Shown here one piece after another: positions 22,533 through 34,055 of a DNA stretch of 64,000 nt. The notes under the pieces are model-generated. The model was given only the letters and a program-made list of their open reading frames with translations. It ran no database searches and was not told the origin of the DNA. The stretch spans positions 3,658,001 through 3,722,000 of the forward strand of contig BEDY01000001.1 in NCBI GenBank assembly GCA_002335605.1. The letters run 5' to 3'. The stretch's first letter is position 1, and every line of letters begins with the position of its first letter. This DNA comes from Prillingera fragicola (Eukaryota > Basidiomycota > Tremellomycetes > Trichosporonales > Trichosporonaceae). A program made the position numbers and the translations under genes.

Positions 22533-23006
22533 GGCTGCTGGAAACCACCTGGCTGTGAGCAAGAATTGGGAAGAAAATGGACGTTGTTGTTGAGATTGAG
22601 CAGTGTTGATCGCGTCAAAACATTGGGTCGCGTCGCGCAGTTGACCTTCCTTCGCCCTGTCCATGGTCAACACGTGGGATTGATTCCGTCGCCGTGAAGA
22701 GATGGATATGGGATAGGTGCGCCGTTCAGGCTCTGCCATGCATAGGAAGAAACGGAAAACGGGTAGGCAGCGTACTACCATGCATATCGGAGCCTCTTGA
22801 AGGATGAGATGCAAAATGTTGCATTATTTCCACGGTGAAAGCAGCGTTCAAAGATCAAAATCAATGCAGATGTCCCAAAATTCTGGCTCCGTTGGGTGGC
22901 AACTTTGGTGGCCCCGCGCTCTTGGGTGACATCCAATCTTGCTCCGAGCTCCGTTCCGCCCCCCCAATACACATTGCTGGCGAGCTTGTCGTCCACCCAC
23001 ACCTCC
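22533..23006. other. Divergent promoter, Dpb11 homologue / lipoate ligase
   Basis: About 470 bases between two start codons pointing outward. It holds the ACGCG and CACGTG words noted separately. An ATG at 22896 is in frame with the lipoate-ligase start at 23007. Confidence 0.5.
22611..22676. promoter_or_regulatory. ACGCG cores and a CACGTG box upstream of the Dpb11 gene
   Basis: On the minus strand ACGCG cores read at 22611-22615 and 22629-22633, and CACGTG at 22671-22676, 80-145 bases upstream of the start codon. Motif-based inference only. Confidence 0.3.
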
Positions 23007-24371
23007 ATGAGCCTCCTCGTCCGCCCGTGGGCAACAGCTTGCGCGCGCCCAGCGCTCTCGTTCGTCCCTACACGCTCCTTCTCCAGCACTCTTCCCCGCG
23101 CCGTAGCAACACCGCCAACAGCAGCTGAAGAGCCGCCAAAACTCACTAATGTACGCTCACATGTCCTACCGAGCTAACCCCAGCCCGCGACGTACATCTC
23201 GCATTCAGACGACCCATGGTTCAACCTGAGCTACGAGGACTGGTGAGCATTTGACTCTGATGTAGCTGACAACAGGCTGCTCCGCACGTCACCTCGCAAC
23301 CAGCCCATCCTGTTCTTGTATCGCAACAGGCCGTGTGTCGTCATTGGGCGTAACCAGAACCCATGGAAGGAGACTACGCCGCGCGCGTTGGAGGAGGAGC
23401 TCTTGCCGCTTGTCAGGCGGAGGTCTGGTGGTGGAACAGTGTATCATGTGAGTGAGCCTGCTCACGAGCGCGGCGATGTTCTTTGCGCGGGCTGGCATTG
23501 GCTAGAACCCCAGTAGCTGACGACCAGGACCTGGGCAACACAAACTTCTCCATCATCCTGCCCCGTCTAATCTTTACGCGCTCCGGTGGGGCCCAGCTCG
23601 TCGCGCGCGCAGTGAGGGAACGCCTCAGCGTGCCCTCGTGCACCGTCAACGAGCGTAACGACGTCGTCATCCGGGATCCCGAGCCAGAACTCAAGGTCTC
23701 CGGCTCGGCCTACAAGATTATCCAGCACAGGGCCTATCACCATGGCACTATGCTCATCTCATCCGACGTCTCTACTCTCGGCCGGGCATTGCACTCGGAC
23801 AGCCCAAATCTCGACACAAAGGGCATTGCCTCGCACCGCGCCGCGGTCTCAACACTGAACGCACACCGTGTCCCGAAAGAGTCTGACCCTATCGATCACG
23901 AGCGCTTTATCGCTGCCGTGCAGGAAGAGTTTGCCGCTGCCTACCCAGGCCCAATGGAGGTGACCCAGGTGCACGAGGGAGAGGTCAATGAGCCCAAAGT
24001 GTGGAACGGTGTCGAGGAGCTCAAGTCTTGGGATTGGCAGATTGGGCAGACACCAGAGTTTACAAATGTCATCACCGGCGACCTCTCAGCTGGACGCGTG
24101 GTGAGTACCCCTCCGAGCCTTTGTAATGGTGCTGACCCAGCAGACTGCACACATCCACTCCCGCCACGCACTCCTGACATCCTTGGTCCTCTCGATCGAG
24201 AACCCGACAACAGAAGCGCACGACGACGCTCAGGACGCGCTGGACCACATCGGCGCCGCCCTCGCTGGATGCCGCTACGGCACCCTTGACGGTGCTGAGA
24301 ATGTGCTGGGCGACAGTGTGCCGCCTGATTGGGCTTGGGAGGTTATTCGCTGGTTGCGCTCGGCCATGTAA
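23007..24371 (+). CDS. Mitochondrial lipoate-protein ligase A
   Basis: Five exons, 23007..23150, 23184..23242, 23276..23447, 23528..24100 and 24141..24371, give 392 residues; two introns are only 33 nt. The N-terminus ([15 protein letters not shown]...[11 protein letters not shown]) is an amphipathic, Arg/Ser-rich mitochondrial presequence. The catalytic signature [11 protein letters not shown] joins across an intron between His and Asp, followed by LGNTNFSI, and GRNQNPW precedes it; these are hallmarks of LplA-type ligases (yeast Aim22). The enzyme attaches lipoate to 2-oxoacid dehydrogenase E2 subunits and GcvH, so KGD2 at 58068-59619 is a plausible substrate. I chose 23007 because it gives a typical presequence; an in-frame ATG at 22896 would add 37 residues. 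Confidence 0.85.
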
Positions 24372-24785
24372 GCCGCAGAGGGTAGAGGCTCGTAGATGAG
24401 GAGGGGCCAGAGTGAGGCGGTAGCATAGCATGGCATCTAGCATGGCATCACATACAAACAGCGAAGGAAACAATGTCCGCCCCGTATCTGTCACAACGAC
24501 CACGGACCTCTGGCAACGTCATGTCAACTGAAGGGCAACCTATGGCTCTAGGTCGGCGCGCAACCTGCTAAGGGCTGCGCGGCGGCGGACACACTGTTGC
24601 TCAGAGTGTGTCCGGCCGTGAGAGGACCGTTTGCGTCAGTACGAGCTCGGGCCAGGGGGAAGTGGCGCAAGGGGGTCTGTTCACATTACATGGTCATACA
24701 GTTGCAGGGTATCTGCTATCCGTCAGCGCTCCCCCCATCGTGGGCCACTCACCTATCTACTTGTTGGTCCCTCGGCAACGGGGCC
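24372..24785. other. Convergent 3' flank, no gene seen
   Basis: Lies between the stops of the lipoate ligase (plus) and the TRAPP subunit gene (minus). A short near-repeat (AGCATAGCATGGCATCTAGC) is present near 24423; otherwise nothing recognised. Confidence 0.5.
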
Positions 24786-25579
24786 CTACTTGGCACCACA
24801 CAACAACTCTCCCAACTGCGCGATCCCCTGTGTAAACTTGCGGCTCTCTGCCAACCACTCGGGCTTGATTTCCTCTGGTCCAGCGCCAAACATTGTCTCC
24901 TCCGGGGTCGGCTCGTTCCGGAGTTTCAAGCCGGACACTGCGCGTTCTGCCTCCTGCACGTCTGTTGCGGGCTGCTTAGCTCCCTCGGCCTCCGCGGCGC
25001 CTTGTCCAATTGGTAGATCAATCGCGTGCTTGGCGGTAAAAGTCGGTGGCAATGAGAGGAAAGGATTGTTGACCGCCTCGAGGAAGAGGTGGTGCACAGC
25101 GCGGAAGATGGCGACAATGTCGGCGTCCTTGATCGGCGCATCGACCAGTGCGACAGACAGGACCATGCGCAGCTTTGTTGTAGTTTGGAAGCCGTAGCTG
25201 GATTGTTAGTAGTTGAAGAGAGGAGGGGCACGTACAATGCCATGTCCTCCATGCAGAAGAGGAGACCGAGATAGCTGTCGGCTGGGCGGTTGGGGGAAGA
25301 GGTCATGACGACTGCGGCGTTAGCTGGCATGAAGGGCGGGTAGAGGCGGGTGAAGGTCAGAGACTCGGAATCAAGCATGAATCCAAATCTTGAACAGAAT
25401 AGCAGCGCAACAGCGTACTCACTCCTCTCCTCAATGACATCCACAGCGGCATGCGCCAGATGATACGCGCGCATCGTGTCGACCTCGCCAGTGAACGCGT
25501 GGACGTACAGCGGCGCATTATGAGGGCCGAGAATGACGAGCGATGTGAGATGTAGGGGAACTGCAGAAGAGCGGTCCAT
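24786..25579 (-). CDS. TRAPP complex subunit, TRAPPC2L/Tca17-like
   Basis: Three exons, complement(24786..25197), (25236..25388) and (25419..25579), give 241 residues. The first intron (30 nt, GTACGC donor) has no stop and is a multiple of three, so it may be retained; the second (38 nt) is clear. The N-terminus LTSLVILGPHNAPLYVHAF and the later YLGLLF-MEDMAFYGFQTTTKLRMVL and HHLFLEAVNNPF follow the sedlin/longin fold of TRAPPC2L. The subunit helps assemble TRAPP complexes that activate Rab GTPases at the Golgi. A Glu/Ala-rich extension of about 70 residues follows the fold. The start lies only 203 bases from that of the divergent dynactin gene. Confidence 0.75.
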
Positions 25580-25782
25580 TTTGCCTGAGGCGCTTGGAGT
25601 TGGGACTAGAGTGAGATGTGAGGTGCAAGAGAGTTGGTCGCGCTCATGGACACTGACGCGAAGAGGTCACTCATTGTTGAAGGGCCACGTGGTTTTGATC
25701 CCGCGGTGGAGGCTCGTTCGCGTTCATCGACCATCGCCCAATGGCTATGTTGACAACTGCAGTCATTGCTCTACACCTCGAC

Positions 25783-26731
25783 ATGTCGTCTCACGCGTAA
25801 GCTCATTAGTCCAGTACTCCAATTAACGTACAGATCAATATCGCAAACAAAAGCACGGTCGCCGCCACCACCCCGCTCCCCAACCCGCCCCCAGCCCAAC
25901 CTTCAAGCCAAACCCTCCAACCCGTCGCGCCCACCGACAGGACAAGCCCAGCACCCCTCCTCCTCCCACTCCGTCCACTCCTCCAGCAGTACCTCCCAGC
26001 GCGCACAACTCGTCCTCAACGCCCATCCCTCAACATTCATCGGTTCGGACGGCACGCGCCTCGAAGGCGACATCACCCTCTCAGCCGGCTGTGTCGTCCA
26101 CCCGCGCGCATGTATCGTGACGGCCCCTGGTGCCAAAGTCGTCTTTGGCGAGAACTGCGTCATTGAAGAGAATACCGTGCTTCGCTTCCCTGGTTCCGGC
26201 GTGGCGCGGGTGGGAGCCAACAACGTCTTCATGGTCGGCTGTCGTGTGGATTTCGTCGCCGGCGACGCCGTGGGGGATTGGAACACGTTCGCGCCCAGGA
26301 GTACCTGCCTGGGGGTGCGGGTTGGGGATGCGTGTACGATCGGTGCTGGGACGGTCTTAGGACCACATCACGTCTTCTTCTCTCAGGAAACTGGGAAAGA
26401 CGCCGAAGGTGATGTATTCATGGACTCGCCCCGGTCACCTACCTCGCGCGGTCCTACGCCCGTGTTGCCGGATAAGAGCGTGGTGTATGGCGCTGAAAGT
26501 GCTGTGAGGACCTGGGATGGGAGCGGAGAGGCGCAGGAGCGGGGCGTGCGGGTTAGCTCTACCGAGTACTTGAGGGAGGTCTTGCCAAAGTGAGTGTATT
26601 GTTGGTGCTGCTGTGGCATGGGTGCGAGAGGGCTGACGGACAGGTTCAACCGTGCAGTCAAGACTGGACCGTCAAGCGCAGAAGGAGCGCCTAGGCCACC
26701 ACAGACACCGCAGCAGCAACAGAGGGAGTAG
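25783..26731 (+). CDS. Dynactin subunit 6 (p27)
   Basis: Three exons, 25783..25796, 25834..26589 and 26644..26731, give 285 residues; the first exon is only 14 nt (MSSHA) and is set by a GTAAGC...TACAG intron of 37 nt. After a Pro/Ser-rich N-terminal extension, residues from about 75 (HPSTFIGSDGTRLEGDITLSAG) show the hexapeptide left-handed beta-helix with VVFGENCVIEENTVLR and NNVFMVGCRVD. This matches the p27 subunit of the dynactin pointed-end complex, which works with dynein on microtubules. The end is Gln/Pro-rich. Its promoter is shared with the TRAPP subunit gene. Confidence 0.8.
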
Positions 26732-26847
26732 GGCCAAAGAGGTCACGCCTAGATAATGTCAGACACGCCCTATGCGAGATGAGATGCAATGCATGACTAA
26801 TTGTACAGAACACTACTATCTAAGCCCCTCCGAATCAGATGCAATGT

Positions 26848-29687
26848 CTAACGTACCCTGCGGGCCACGTCGCGCGAAACACTAGCCAACTGCCTCCAAA
26901 TCTCTCCATCAACCTGCCCTCCGTCTGCAGGCAGGGCCTCGAGCTCGGCGTACCGAATTACACCGCCCGAGCCTGTCAGGTCTGTCGAGGCGAGGGTGCG
27001 GAGGGTCCCGACTACGCGGCCAACGTCTGATGATGGTGTGGGCTCTGGTGTAGGGGTAGGCTCGACGACAGGCTCTGGTGTGGACTCGACGACGGGCTCT
27101 GGTGTGGGCGCGACGACGACGGGCTCTGGTGTGGACACAGGCTCGGGGGTAGGCTCGGGCTCGGGAGCGGGCTCCACTGGCTTGGAGTAGGAAGTCGTCC
27201 ACGACGAAGTCCACGAGCTAGTCGCCTCCTCCTCCTCCTCCTCCTTAACCTCCTCCACTGCCTCCTTGACCTCCTCCTTTGACCGCTCAGCCTCAAACTC
27301 AGCCAAAATCGCCGTCATGTCCGGCACGTCGGGCTCGGGTACGTCAGACACCGTCTCACCACCCATGGGGAGTATCTCCACTGGCCGCTCAGCAACCTCG
27401 AGCACCTCGTCCCTTTCGAGATGATACTCGTCGAATCCGACATGAATCGTCCTCGGGGGCAGGATTGGCTCGGGCTCGGCCTCAATCTCAATCTCCTCTT
27501 TGACCTTCTCATCAACATCCTCGGCGGGGGGCACAAAGGTGTCCAGGGAGTCGTCATGCGTCGAAGGCGCTCCCCCGCGTTCAAGCTCTGACACCCAGTC
27601 GTCACCAAAGGGATCCGTCTCCCAAGAGACGGTGTCTCCAACGGCTACATCGTTGGCCGTCCGCTTTGTAAGCGGGCCAGTTCCACGGCGCATGCCAGTG
27701 AGATCGTCGAGACCAACGCTCATAAACCCCTGGGCGTGCTCGTGGATCTGTTCAAAGAAGGTGTTGAGTGACCGGGGGAGGGTGGCGGAGGTGCTAGCGC
27801 GTGCGATGATGCGGGCATCAATTGGCCTGTCGGGGAGCAAAACGTCGGACGCGCCCTCTGTGCGGAGCTCGGCTGTGACAACCATCTCGCGGGGTGCCTC
27901 GACCTCGTCACCCGTCTCACCGATCAGACCACGGAGAGCGGACATGTCCATCGCCATGCCTTCGTTGTTGTCCTCCTGGGTCTTGGGGAGGTCGAGCTGC
28001 TTAGAGATCATCTCGTCCAGCTCGTCGACCCATGACCGGCCGGTTGAAGGCATGTCCAGCTCCTCCGAAGTAGGCTCCTCCTCCGCGGAAGGGTAGGCGT
28101 ACTCCACCACAAGACGGGTCGACTGGTCTCCGGCAGCGACGGGGGCGTAGGTCAAGCGCCGGATACGGCGGGGAGCCTCAGGAAGAACATGCTGGATGAG
28201 AGACGGGGGTAGGGCAGGAGAGAATACGGGGGTAGAGAGTTTGGCAACGAGGGGAGAGGTGGGGTCCAGACCCCATGAGCCTGCGATGGGTGCAATGAGG
28301 GCGTTGGAGACATTGTCGTCGGCTGCGAGGGTGAGACAGTGACCGAAGCGGAAAAGGAGGGTACGGTCGCCCGACTCTGGGGTGGGGACAGACTCGAGGG
28401 TGGATGAGGCAATTTCAGAGAGGGACTGCTTTTCCTGCACGGTCTTGCGGCGGACGGGGCGAGTAGGGGCAACTTGCAGTCGCTGAACGCGCTGCTCGCG
28501 CTCCCGTGCGTGCTCGCTTTCCAAGTCTCCGGCATAACGAACTTGTGACAGACGGAAAAGTGGGCGATCTGCGACGGCTGCTGCCGTGTCCCACGGCAAA
28601 GGCGAGGAGCTGGACGGGATGTGGGGGAGAAGGGAGAAGATTGGCTCCGTTACCTGGCTCGAAGTCGGCACCGTGATGGCGAGAGGAGGAGGGGTTAGAG
28701 TTGCGCGAGCTGCTGCGCGGAGAATCATATCGCGGGCACGCAGAGCCTCCTCACGAGTAAGTGCCTTGGCCTGGAACTTCTTCTTAGAGAGCTCCTCGAC
28801 AAAGGCGCCAGTTGCCGTGGCCACACCCCACATTGTCGCACGCGGGGGTACCCAACCGCCAGTGGCAGTGAGATCCCAGACCTCGGTTGCCAGTGAGCCC
28901 ATACGCGAGTGCAAAAGGCGCGAAAAGTCATCAAGATCGGGTCGGAGACCAGTAGATGCTAGAGTGTATGCGCGAGGTTCGTCGCCCGACTTGGAGTGGA
29001 TCGGCTGGCAAGTCAGATCGACGGGGTTGTTGGCCATCCAGTAGCCGATGACGGGATCGCGCTGCAGGAGGAAGAGCTCTGCGGTAGAAAGTGCAAACTC
29101 TGGAGAGTTAGTAGACATACAAAGGTAGTATACTCACCCTGAGTGTACTTTGTCACGTCCACGGGCGGCCCTGGCTTCTCCCATCCCCAGGCATCGAGGA
29201 TGCGCTGGATCTGGATTGCCTTGGGCTTCCTGACGCCGAGACCCAGCTCGCGAATAAACTCGTTAATCTGGGTATAGTTGAAGGCCGAGTCAATCTTGTG
29301 AACGAGCTCGGCGTGGCGCGCAGGGTACTCCTGGGCAGTGGGTCGCATGAGTTGTGCCGGCTTATAGGCGAGCAGGTCGGCAATGCCGGGCAGGACAATG
29401 TTGGCTGCCTTGGCGTCGAGATAGGCTGACGAAGGCGCCATCTTGATATCGCCACCTTTCTTGATCGCCTCGGCAAGCGACTTGTGCTTGGCCAGCGCCT
29501 TTTGACGGCGGAGGTTGGAGCCCTCCTTCGTGGCCTTGCCCTTGCGAAAAGGTTTTGATGGTCGTTCGGCAGGACTGGCGGTCTCCTCGGCAGCCTTGTA
29601 CAAGGGACCCGACGGTGTCGAGTACCTTGCGGTACAAGTGCTCCCCAGAGCTGGTGTGCGCGCCCTTGCTATGCGTAGGGCGAGCAT
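26848..29687 (-). CDS. Mitochondrial protein, SLS1-like inner-membrane regulator (tentative)
   Basis: Two exons, complement(26848..29099) and (29138..29687), with a 38-nt phase-1 intron, give 933 residues. The N-terminus (MLALRIARARTPALG) looks like a mitochondrial presequence. Around residues 140-185 a SAP-like helix pair (FIRELGLGVRKPKAIQIQRILDAWGW) leads into FALSTAELFLLQRDP and a KH-like region with VDLTCQPIHSK. This resembles the SLS1 family, which helps couple mitochondrial transcription and translation at the inner membrane. The last 350 residues are Glu/Pro/Thr-rich, with repeated PEPV units around 27020-27160, and probably disordered. I am unsure of the family; it could also be another organellar RNA-related protein. 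Confidence 0.5.
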
Positions 29688-29850
29688 GGCGGATTGTTTG
29701 TGGGTGGATGAATAGGCTGCTGCATAAAGAGATGGAAATTCGGTTTGCAGTTAGGTGGCCACGGAGATTCAAAATCATCTCCGCTTCCAGATCATCAACG
29801 TTACGTAATATGAGATCTTGCCACTGACCGTGCCTTGGCCAGAAATCAGA

Positions 29851-29856
29851 ACGCGT
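29851..29856. promoter_or_regulatory. ACGCGT box upstream of dCMP deaminase
   Basis: An MCB-like ACGCGT lies about 59 bases before the start codon of the dCMP deaminase gene, in the 222-base divergent promoter shared with the SLS1-like gene. Inferred from the motif alone. Confidence 0.35.
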
Positions 29857-29909
29857 CCATAGCGACGCAATGTCCATCTACCCACATCTCTGTCTCACAG
29901 CCAAACGCC

Positions 29910-31233
29910 ATGTTTATCGCTCTCGTTGGCACCCCGTCGGCAGGAAAGCATAGCGTTCTAGACTATCTGGTCGAGCAGCACGGCTTCACCGAGCTCAATG
30001 TGGTCCCCGAGACATTGAACGACGCGTCCTCTTCGGCATCCAAGCTGGTCAACGGCGTTGACAAGCTGTCTGTCGCAGCACCCAGCAGTGTGAGTACGGC
30101 ACGGCGACTGACTCATGCGGGTTCATGCACATCATTGAACTGTTTGCATGCTGCGTGCTTCTCCCTTACGACAACACGTGCTGACCAGCAGACCCCTCGC
30201 ACGACTTTCGCATCGCCAGACGACTTGCTGGAGTACGCGACCCGACACTGGCGCGAGCACTTTGTCACTACCTCACTGTCCCACTTTGACGACATTGACC
30301 CGTTCCTCAAGAGGCCATTCTTCCTGCTGGTAGCAGTCGATGGGCCATTGGGATCCAGGTTCCTGAGGGAGCAGAGGAGGGCGAACGGGTACGTCTAATG
30401 TTGGGAGATTGCAACGTTGCTAATCGTCCAGTGCGCTCACGCTGGAGGATTTTGTCAGCCAGCACGACTCGCTTCTTCACGGCGCCGTGCCCAAGGCCAA
30501 CAGCAGCATCACGTCCCTTACCCCCGAGGGGGCCAGCAACGCCACAGACCTATCACGGGTCCTTTCTGCAGCCCGCATCACTGTCAATAATCACTTTGAC
30601 ACCCTCGCCGAACTCAATGCCCACCTTGACGGACTTGATCTTTTGGATGAGGGAAGGTTGCGGCCAGGATGGGACTTGTACTTTATGGTGAGCTCTATGA
30701 CTATTGGGCGTAAACTTATTATAGACTCTTGCATCGCTGGCCGCCCACCGCTCCAACTGCATGAAGCGTCGTGTTGGGGCCGTGCTCGTCCGCTCCAAGC
30801 GTATTCTCAGCACCGGCTACAATGGTACTGCGCGTGGTATGACCAACTGCAACGAGGGAGGATGCTCGAGGTGTAACGGACCGGCCAAGGGCGGCGAGGC
30901 TTGTCAGTAATGCTGCTTCTCACATTAGGATGATGCTGACGGTGTAGTGGCCAACTGCCTCTGCCTGCACGCCGAGGAGAACGCCCTCCTGGAAGCAGGC
31001 AAGGAGCGCATTGGCATGGACGCCGTGCTCTACTGCAACACGTGAGTCACACAATCGTTTGTGTCAGTTCTGATGAGCCCAGTTGCCCATGCCTGCTCTG
31101 CTCGGTCAAGATTGTTCAGTGCGGCGTGCGCGAGGTGGTCTACAACCAGAGCTACAGTATGGACACAGCATCCGCGGCCGTGCTTAAGGAGGGAGGTGTA
31201 ATCTTGCGCAAGATGGACATGCCGCCGGCATAA
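29910..31233 (+). CDS. DCD1: Deoxycytidylate (dCMP) deaminase
   Basis: Six exons, 29910..30089, 30192..30388, 30432..30687, 30725..30902, 30948..31041 and 31083..31233, give 351 residues (one more if the acceptor three bases earlier is used). The zinc signature is complete: HAEEN in CLCLHAEENALL and PCLLC in CPCLLCSVK, the latter assembled across an intron. The N-terminal part starts MFIALVGTPSAGKHS, a degenerate P-loop like the kinase-like domain of yeast Dcd1. The enzyme deaminates dCMP to dUMP for thymidylate synthesis and is usually regulated by dCTP and dTTP. A Gly/Asn stretch (GYNGTARGMTNCNEGGCSRC) adds further Cys that may bind zinc. Confidence 0.85.
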
Positions 31234-31728
31234 GTGGGGGGACCTGAAGAGCAGCTAATCTAGCACGGTGAGTTGATTGTCACACTTGCCGATTAACCTG
31301 TCTGACATCGGCAGCAGTCGAGCCTATGCATGCTGCCTATCAACATGTGCACGTTGCAGTTCATGGCGAACAATGAAGTTCCTGGGGACTTTTTGTGTGG
31401 ATGATGAGTCATCAGCCGTAGCAGAAGGACCACATTGCTCACAATAGCGTCTGTGACCAGGGAGTGGATCAACCACTCGATATTGATGGGCACCTTCACT
31501 TCCTCCAGACTCGAAAGCTATTGTACTTTCCCGGAGTACTCTCACTGTGTCGTGCGGCGATACATAAACCCTGGCGCGAGCGAACTATTGTGACTCTTCT
31601 CTTTTGCTTTCCGGTCTCATCACAGCTCACCAACGCAAATCTCACTAGTCGCAAACGCACTCACTCACACACCAATACCAGTCTTTCCTTTAACAGTCTT
31701 TCCTTTAGCACCCTTCCCCCTCTAACCA
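31234..31728. other. Intergenic stretch with C/T-rich leader
   Basis: No gene seen. Just before the next start lies a direct repeat of CAGTCTTTCCTTTA (31679-31706), part of a pyrimidine-rich leader typical of strongly expressed fungal genes. Confidence 0.45.
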
Positions 31729-33940
31729 ATGTTACCCCTCCTCGCCTGCGTCCTGGTGACGCAGGTCTCTGCCCACATTGGCTTCTGGCACCCCTCCGCC
31801 TATGGGTAAGCCCCATCACCTAGCCTCAACTAACGGACCAGCTTCAACGTAACAGACACCAAACTTGCCGTCCCGCTCATCAACGAAACATTCGCCAACT
31901 GGTGGTTCCACGGATACCTAAATGACGCACCTAGTGCGCTCCCTTTGTCCCACCCATCAGCACGCACTAACGAAAGCAGGTGCTGTCGCCGAGCTCCCAG
32001 CCGGCGGAACCTTTACGGCCGAGCTCGCATGCAACAAGGCATGGACGACTGTTGGGGAGAACAAGACCATCGGCACCCCGGTCCGCGCATGCACACCGCC
32101 CGCGCAGCCCACGGACGGCTCGCCGCCCAACAACGGCTCGGGCGCGCTGCATGCCGCAGACAACTGGAACCTGACCCGGCTGCAAACCACCGACGTGAAG
32201 GGCACAGCCATTGGCATTGCGTACGAATCGGACCCGTACAAAATCAAGCCAGAGGACTTTGTGGTCATCTCCACGCACAGGCTCTCGCCGTGGAACCGCG
32301 ACACGCCGTACCATATCCCCGAGGGCCTGCCGGCCTGCCCCAAGGGCGGGTGCACCTGCATGTGGGGCTGGGTGCACGGGAACCGTGGCGGGTGGACGCG
32401 CGAGAACTACCTGGTGGCATTCAGGTGCAACGTCACTGGTTCTGACGCCGCTGCGCGGCCGGTGCCAAAGCCTGCGGTGCCGGTGTTCTGTGGAAACGAC
32501 ACCAGTGCGTGTGTCTATGGTGCCAAGCAGATGTTGTTCTGGGCCCAGGCAGAGGGCAATAATGTCGACGAGACGGACGGCGTGCCGCCGTACTACAATG
32601 ACGAGATGGGGTACTTGGCTGGGCCGCAGCCAGTGTTCTTCGTCGACCAGGCTGTAGGGACCAATGTGACGAACGCGACCGACACTGCGACGACTCCGAC
32701 GTGTCCCGGCGTTGAGGAGGCAGCCGCCACTGCCCCGGAAGTGTTGGACGGCGCTGCTATGAGCATGAATCGTGGGGGGCCGGGAAAGTACGCCACACTC
32801 GAGAATACCGCCTCCGCGACATCGTCATCCGTGATCGCAACAGAGACGAGTGTTCCGTTCCACAACCCTCTGGCGCCGTGGATCACCGCTCCCCCAGCAT
32901 GGGCAGCTGACGAGGTCATGGCGCCCGCCAGCTCGACGCAGTATTCCCACGCTCTCGCGCCGTGGGTAACTGAATTGCCCAAGCTCTCAGACGGAATGTC
33001 GCAAGAGAAGGAAGATGACGCGCCACCCGGGACAGCCCTTGAGAGTTACTTTCTCGGGGTTGTTGGAGCGAGTAACAAGGACAGTTGTGCGCTCTTCACT
33101 GCGTCACTTAAGGCTTCCAAGTCCTCTCCAGCCACAATCACCAATTCAGCGGTCGCCACGCCCACTTCCTGCCCAGCTCAAGAAGGGCTCTACAGCCCCG
33201 TGACTACTAGAATGACAGCCTGTCAGAACGCAGTTTCAGCAACCCACGAGGCGGCGTGTGCGACCATCGCGGCCAGCAGCTTTCCGTCCGGCGCAAGCGT
33301 TACTGGAGGGGGAGCGGCCAAGCTGGACAAGGTCGTTGCCCTTGCTGCTGAGCCCTCGACTTCTGGAAAGGCCTACGTCACAGCTGATCCATACGCCTAC
33401 TGCACTGGTGCTGTTGGTGCGAGTAATGTCGCCATGTGTAAAGGGCTGTTCAAGGATGGCACTGGGGTTGGTGTCGCTGCGACTGCCACGCCGATGCCAG
33501 CCAAGTCGTCCTCTTCCACCATCGCAATAAACGAGTCCGAAGCCACTGCCACGCCGTCCAAGACCAAGACCGAGGTGACAGCAGCCGCAAAGACCAAGAC
33601 GATGGCTGGCAAAAAATACATTACGGCCGACCGCTATGCCTACTGCACTGGTGTGGTAGGTGCGTCCAATGCTGAGGCATGCAGGACACTCTTTCCTAGC
33701 GGCGGGCGTGCAGGGAGGCTTGTTGCTACTCCCACTGCGGGTAAGGCAGCCGAGGCCACGGGTGCTGTTGATGACGAGCAATATGATGAGGACCGTGACG
33801 AGGAGTGTCAAGGTGACGAGGAGTGCGAAGAAGACGAGGATTGTGGGGAAGACGATGAGTGTGAGGAAGACGAGGATGATGAAGAGGGTTGTGTTACAAA
33901 TGAGGATTGTGGTGATGATGAGGTCTGTACGTACGATTAG
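31729..33940 (+). CDS. Secreted protein with LPMO-like N-terminal domain and acidic Cys-rich tail
   Basis: Three exons, 31729..31805, 31842..31933 and 31980..33940, give 709 residues. A signal peptide (MLPLLACVLVTQVSA) would leave His16 as mature N-terminus (HIGFWHPSAYG), as in copper-dependent polysaccharide monooxygenases; WWFHGYL follows. The first 220 residues (ELPAGGTFTAELACNKAW...KPEDFVVIS...CTCMWGWVHG...FRCNVTG) match a secreted basidiomycete family I remember but cannot name safely. Asn-glycosylation sites are frequent. The second half has three related Cys repeats (YAYCTGVVGASN...C..LF at about 33385 and 33630, a weaker one at about 33042), two LAPW repeats, and a last 55 residues almost wholly Asp, Glu and Cys. 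Catalysis on polysaccharides is an inference from the N-terminal His only. Confidence 0.6.
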
Positions 33941-34055
33941 AAGCATACCTCAGCGCTTGGCTGCTCCTGAGGATCAGTATAAGAAACTGTAGTTTGCATG
34001 CATAGCTCAGACGATTATGTGTGCGGACCAAACCCCCAGAGCAAAGAACCCCTTT

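Noticed and set aside
22896..23006. Upstream in-frame ATG of the lipoate ligase
   Set aside because: Starting there buries the clear mitochondrial presequence that begins at 23007; kept only as an alternative.
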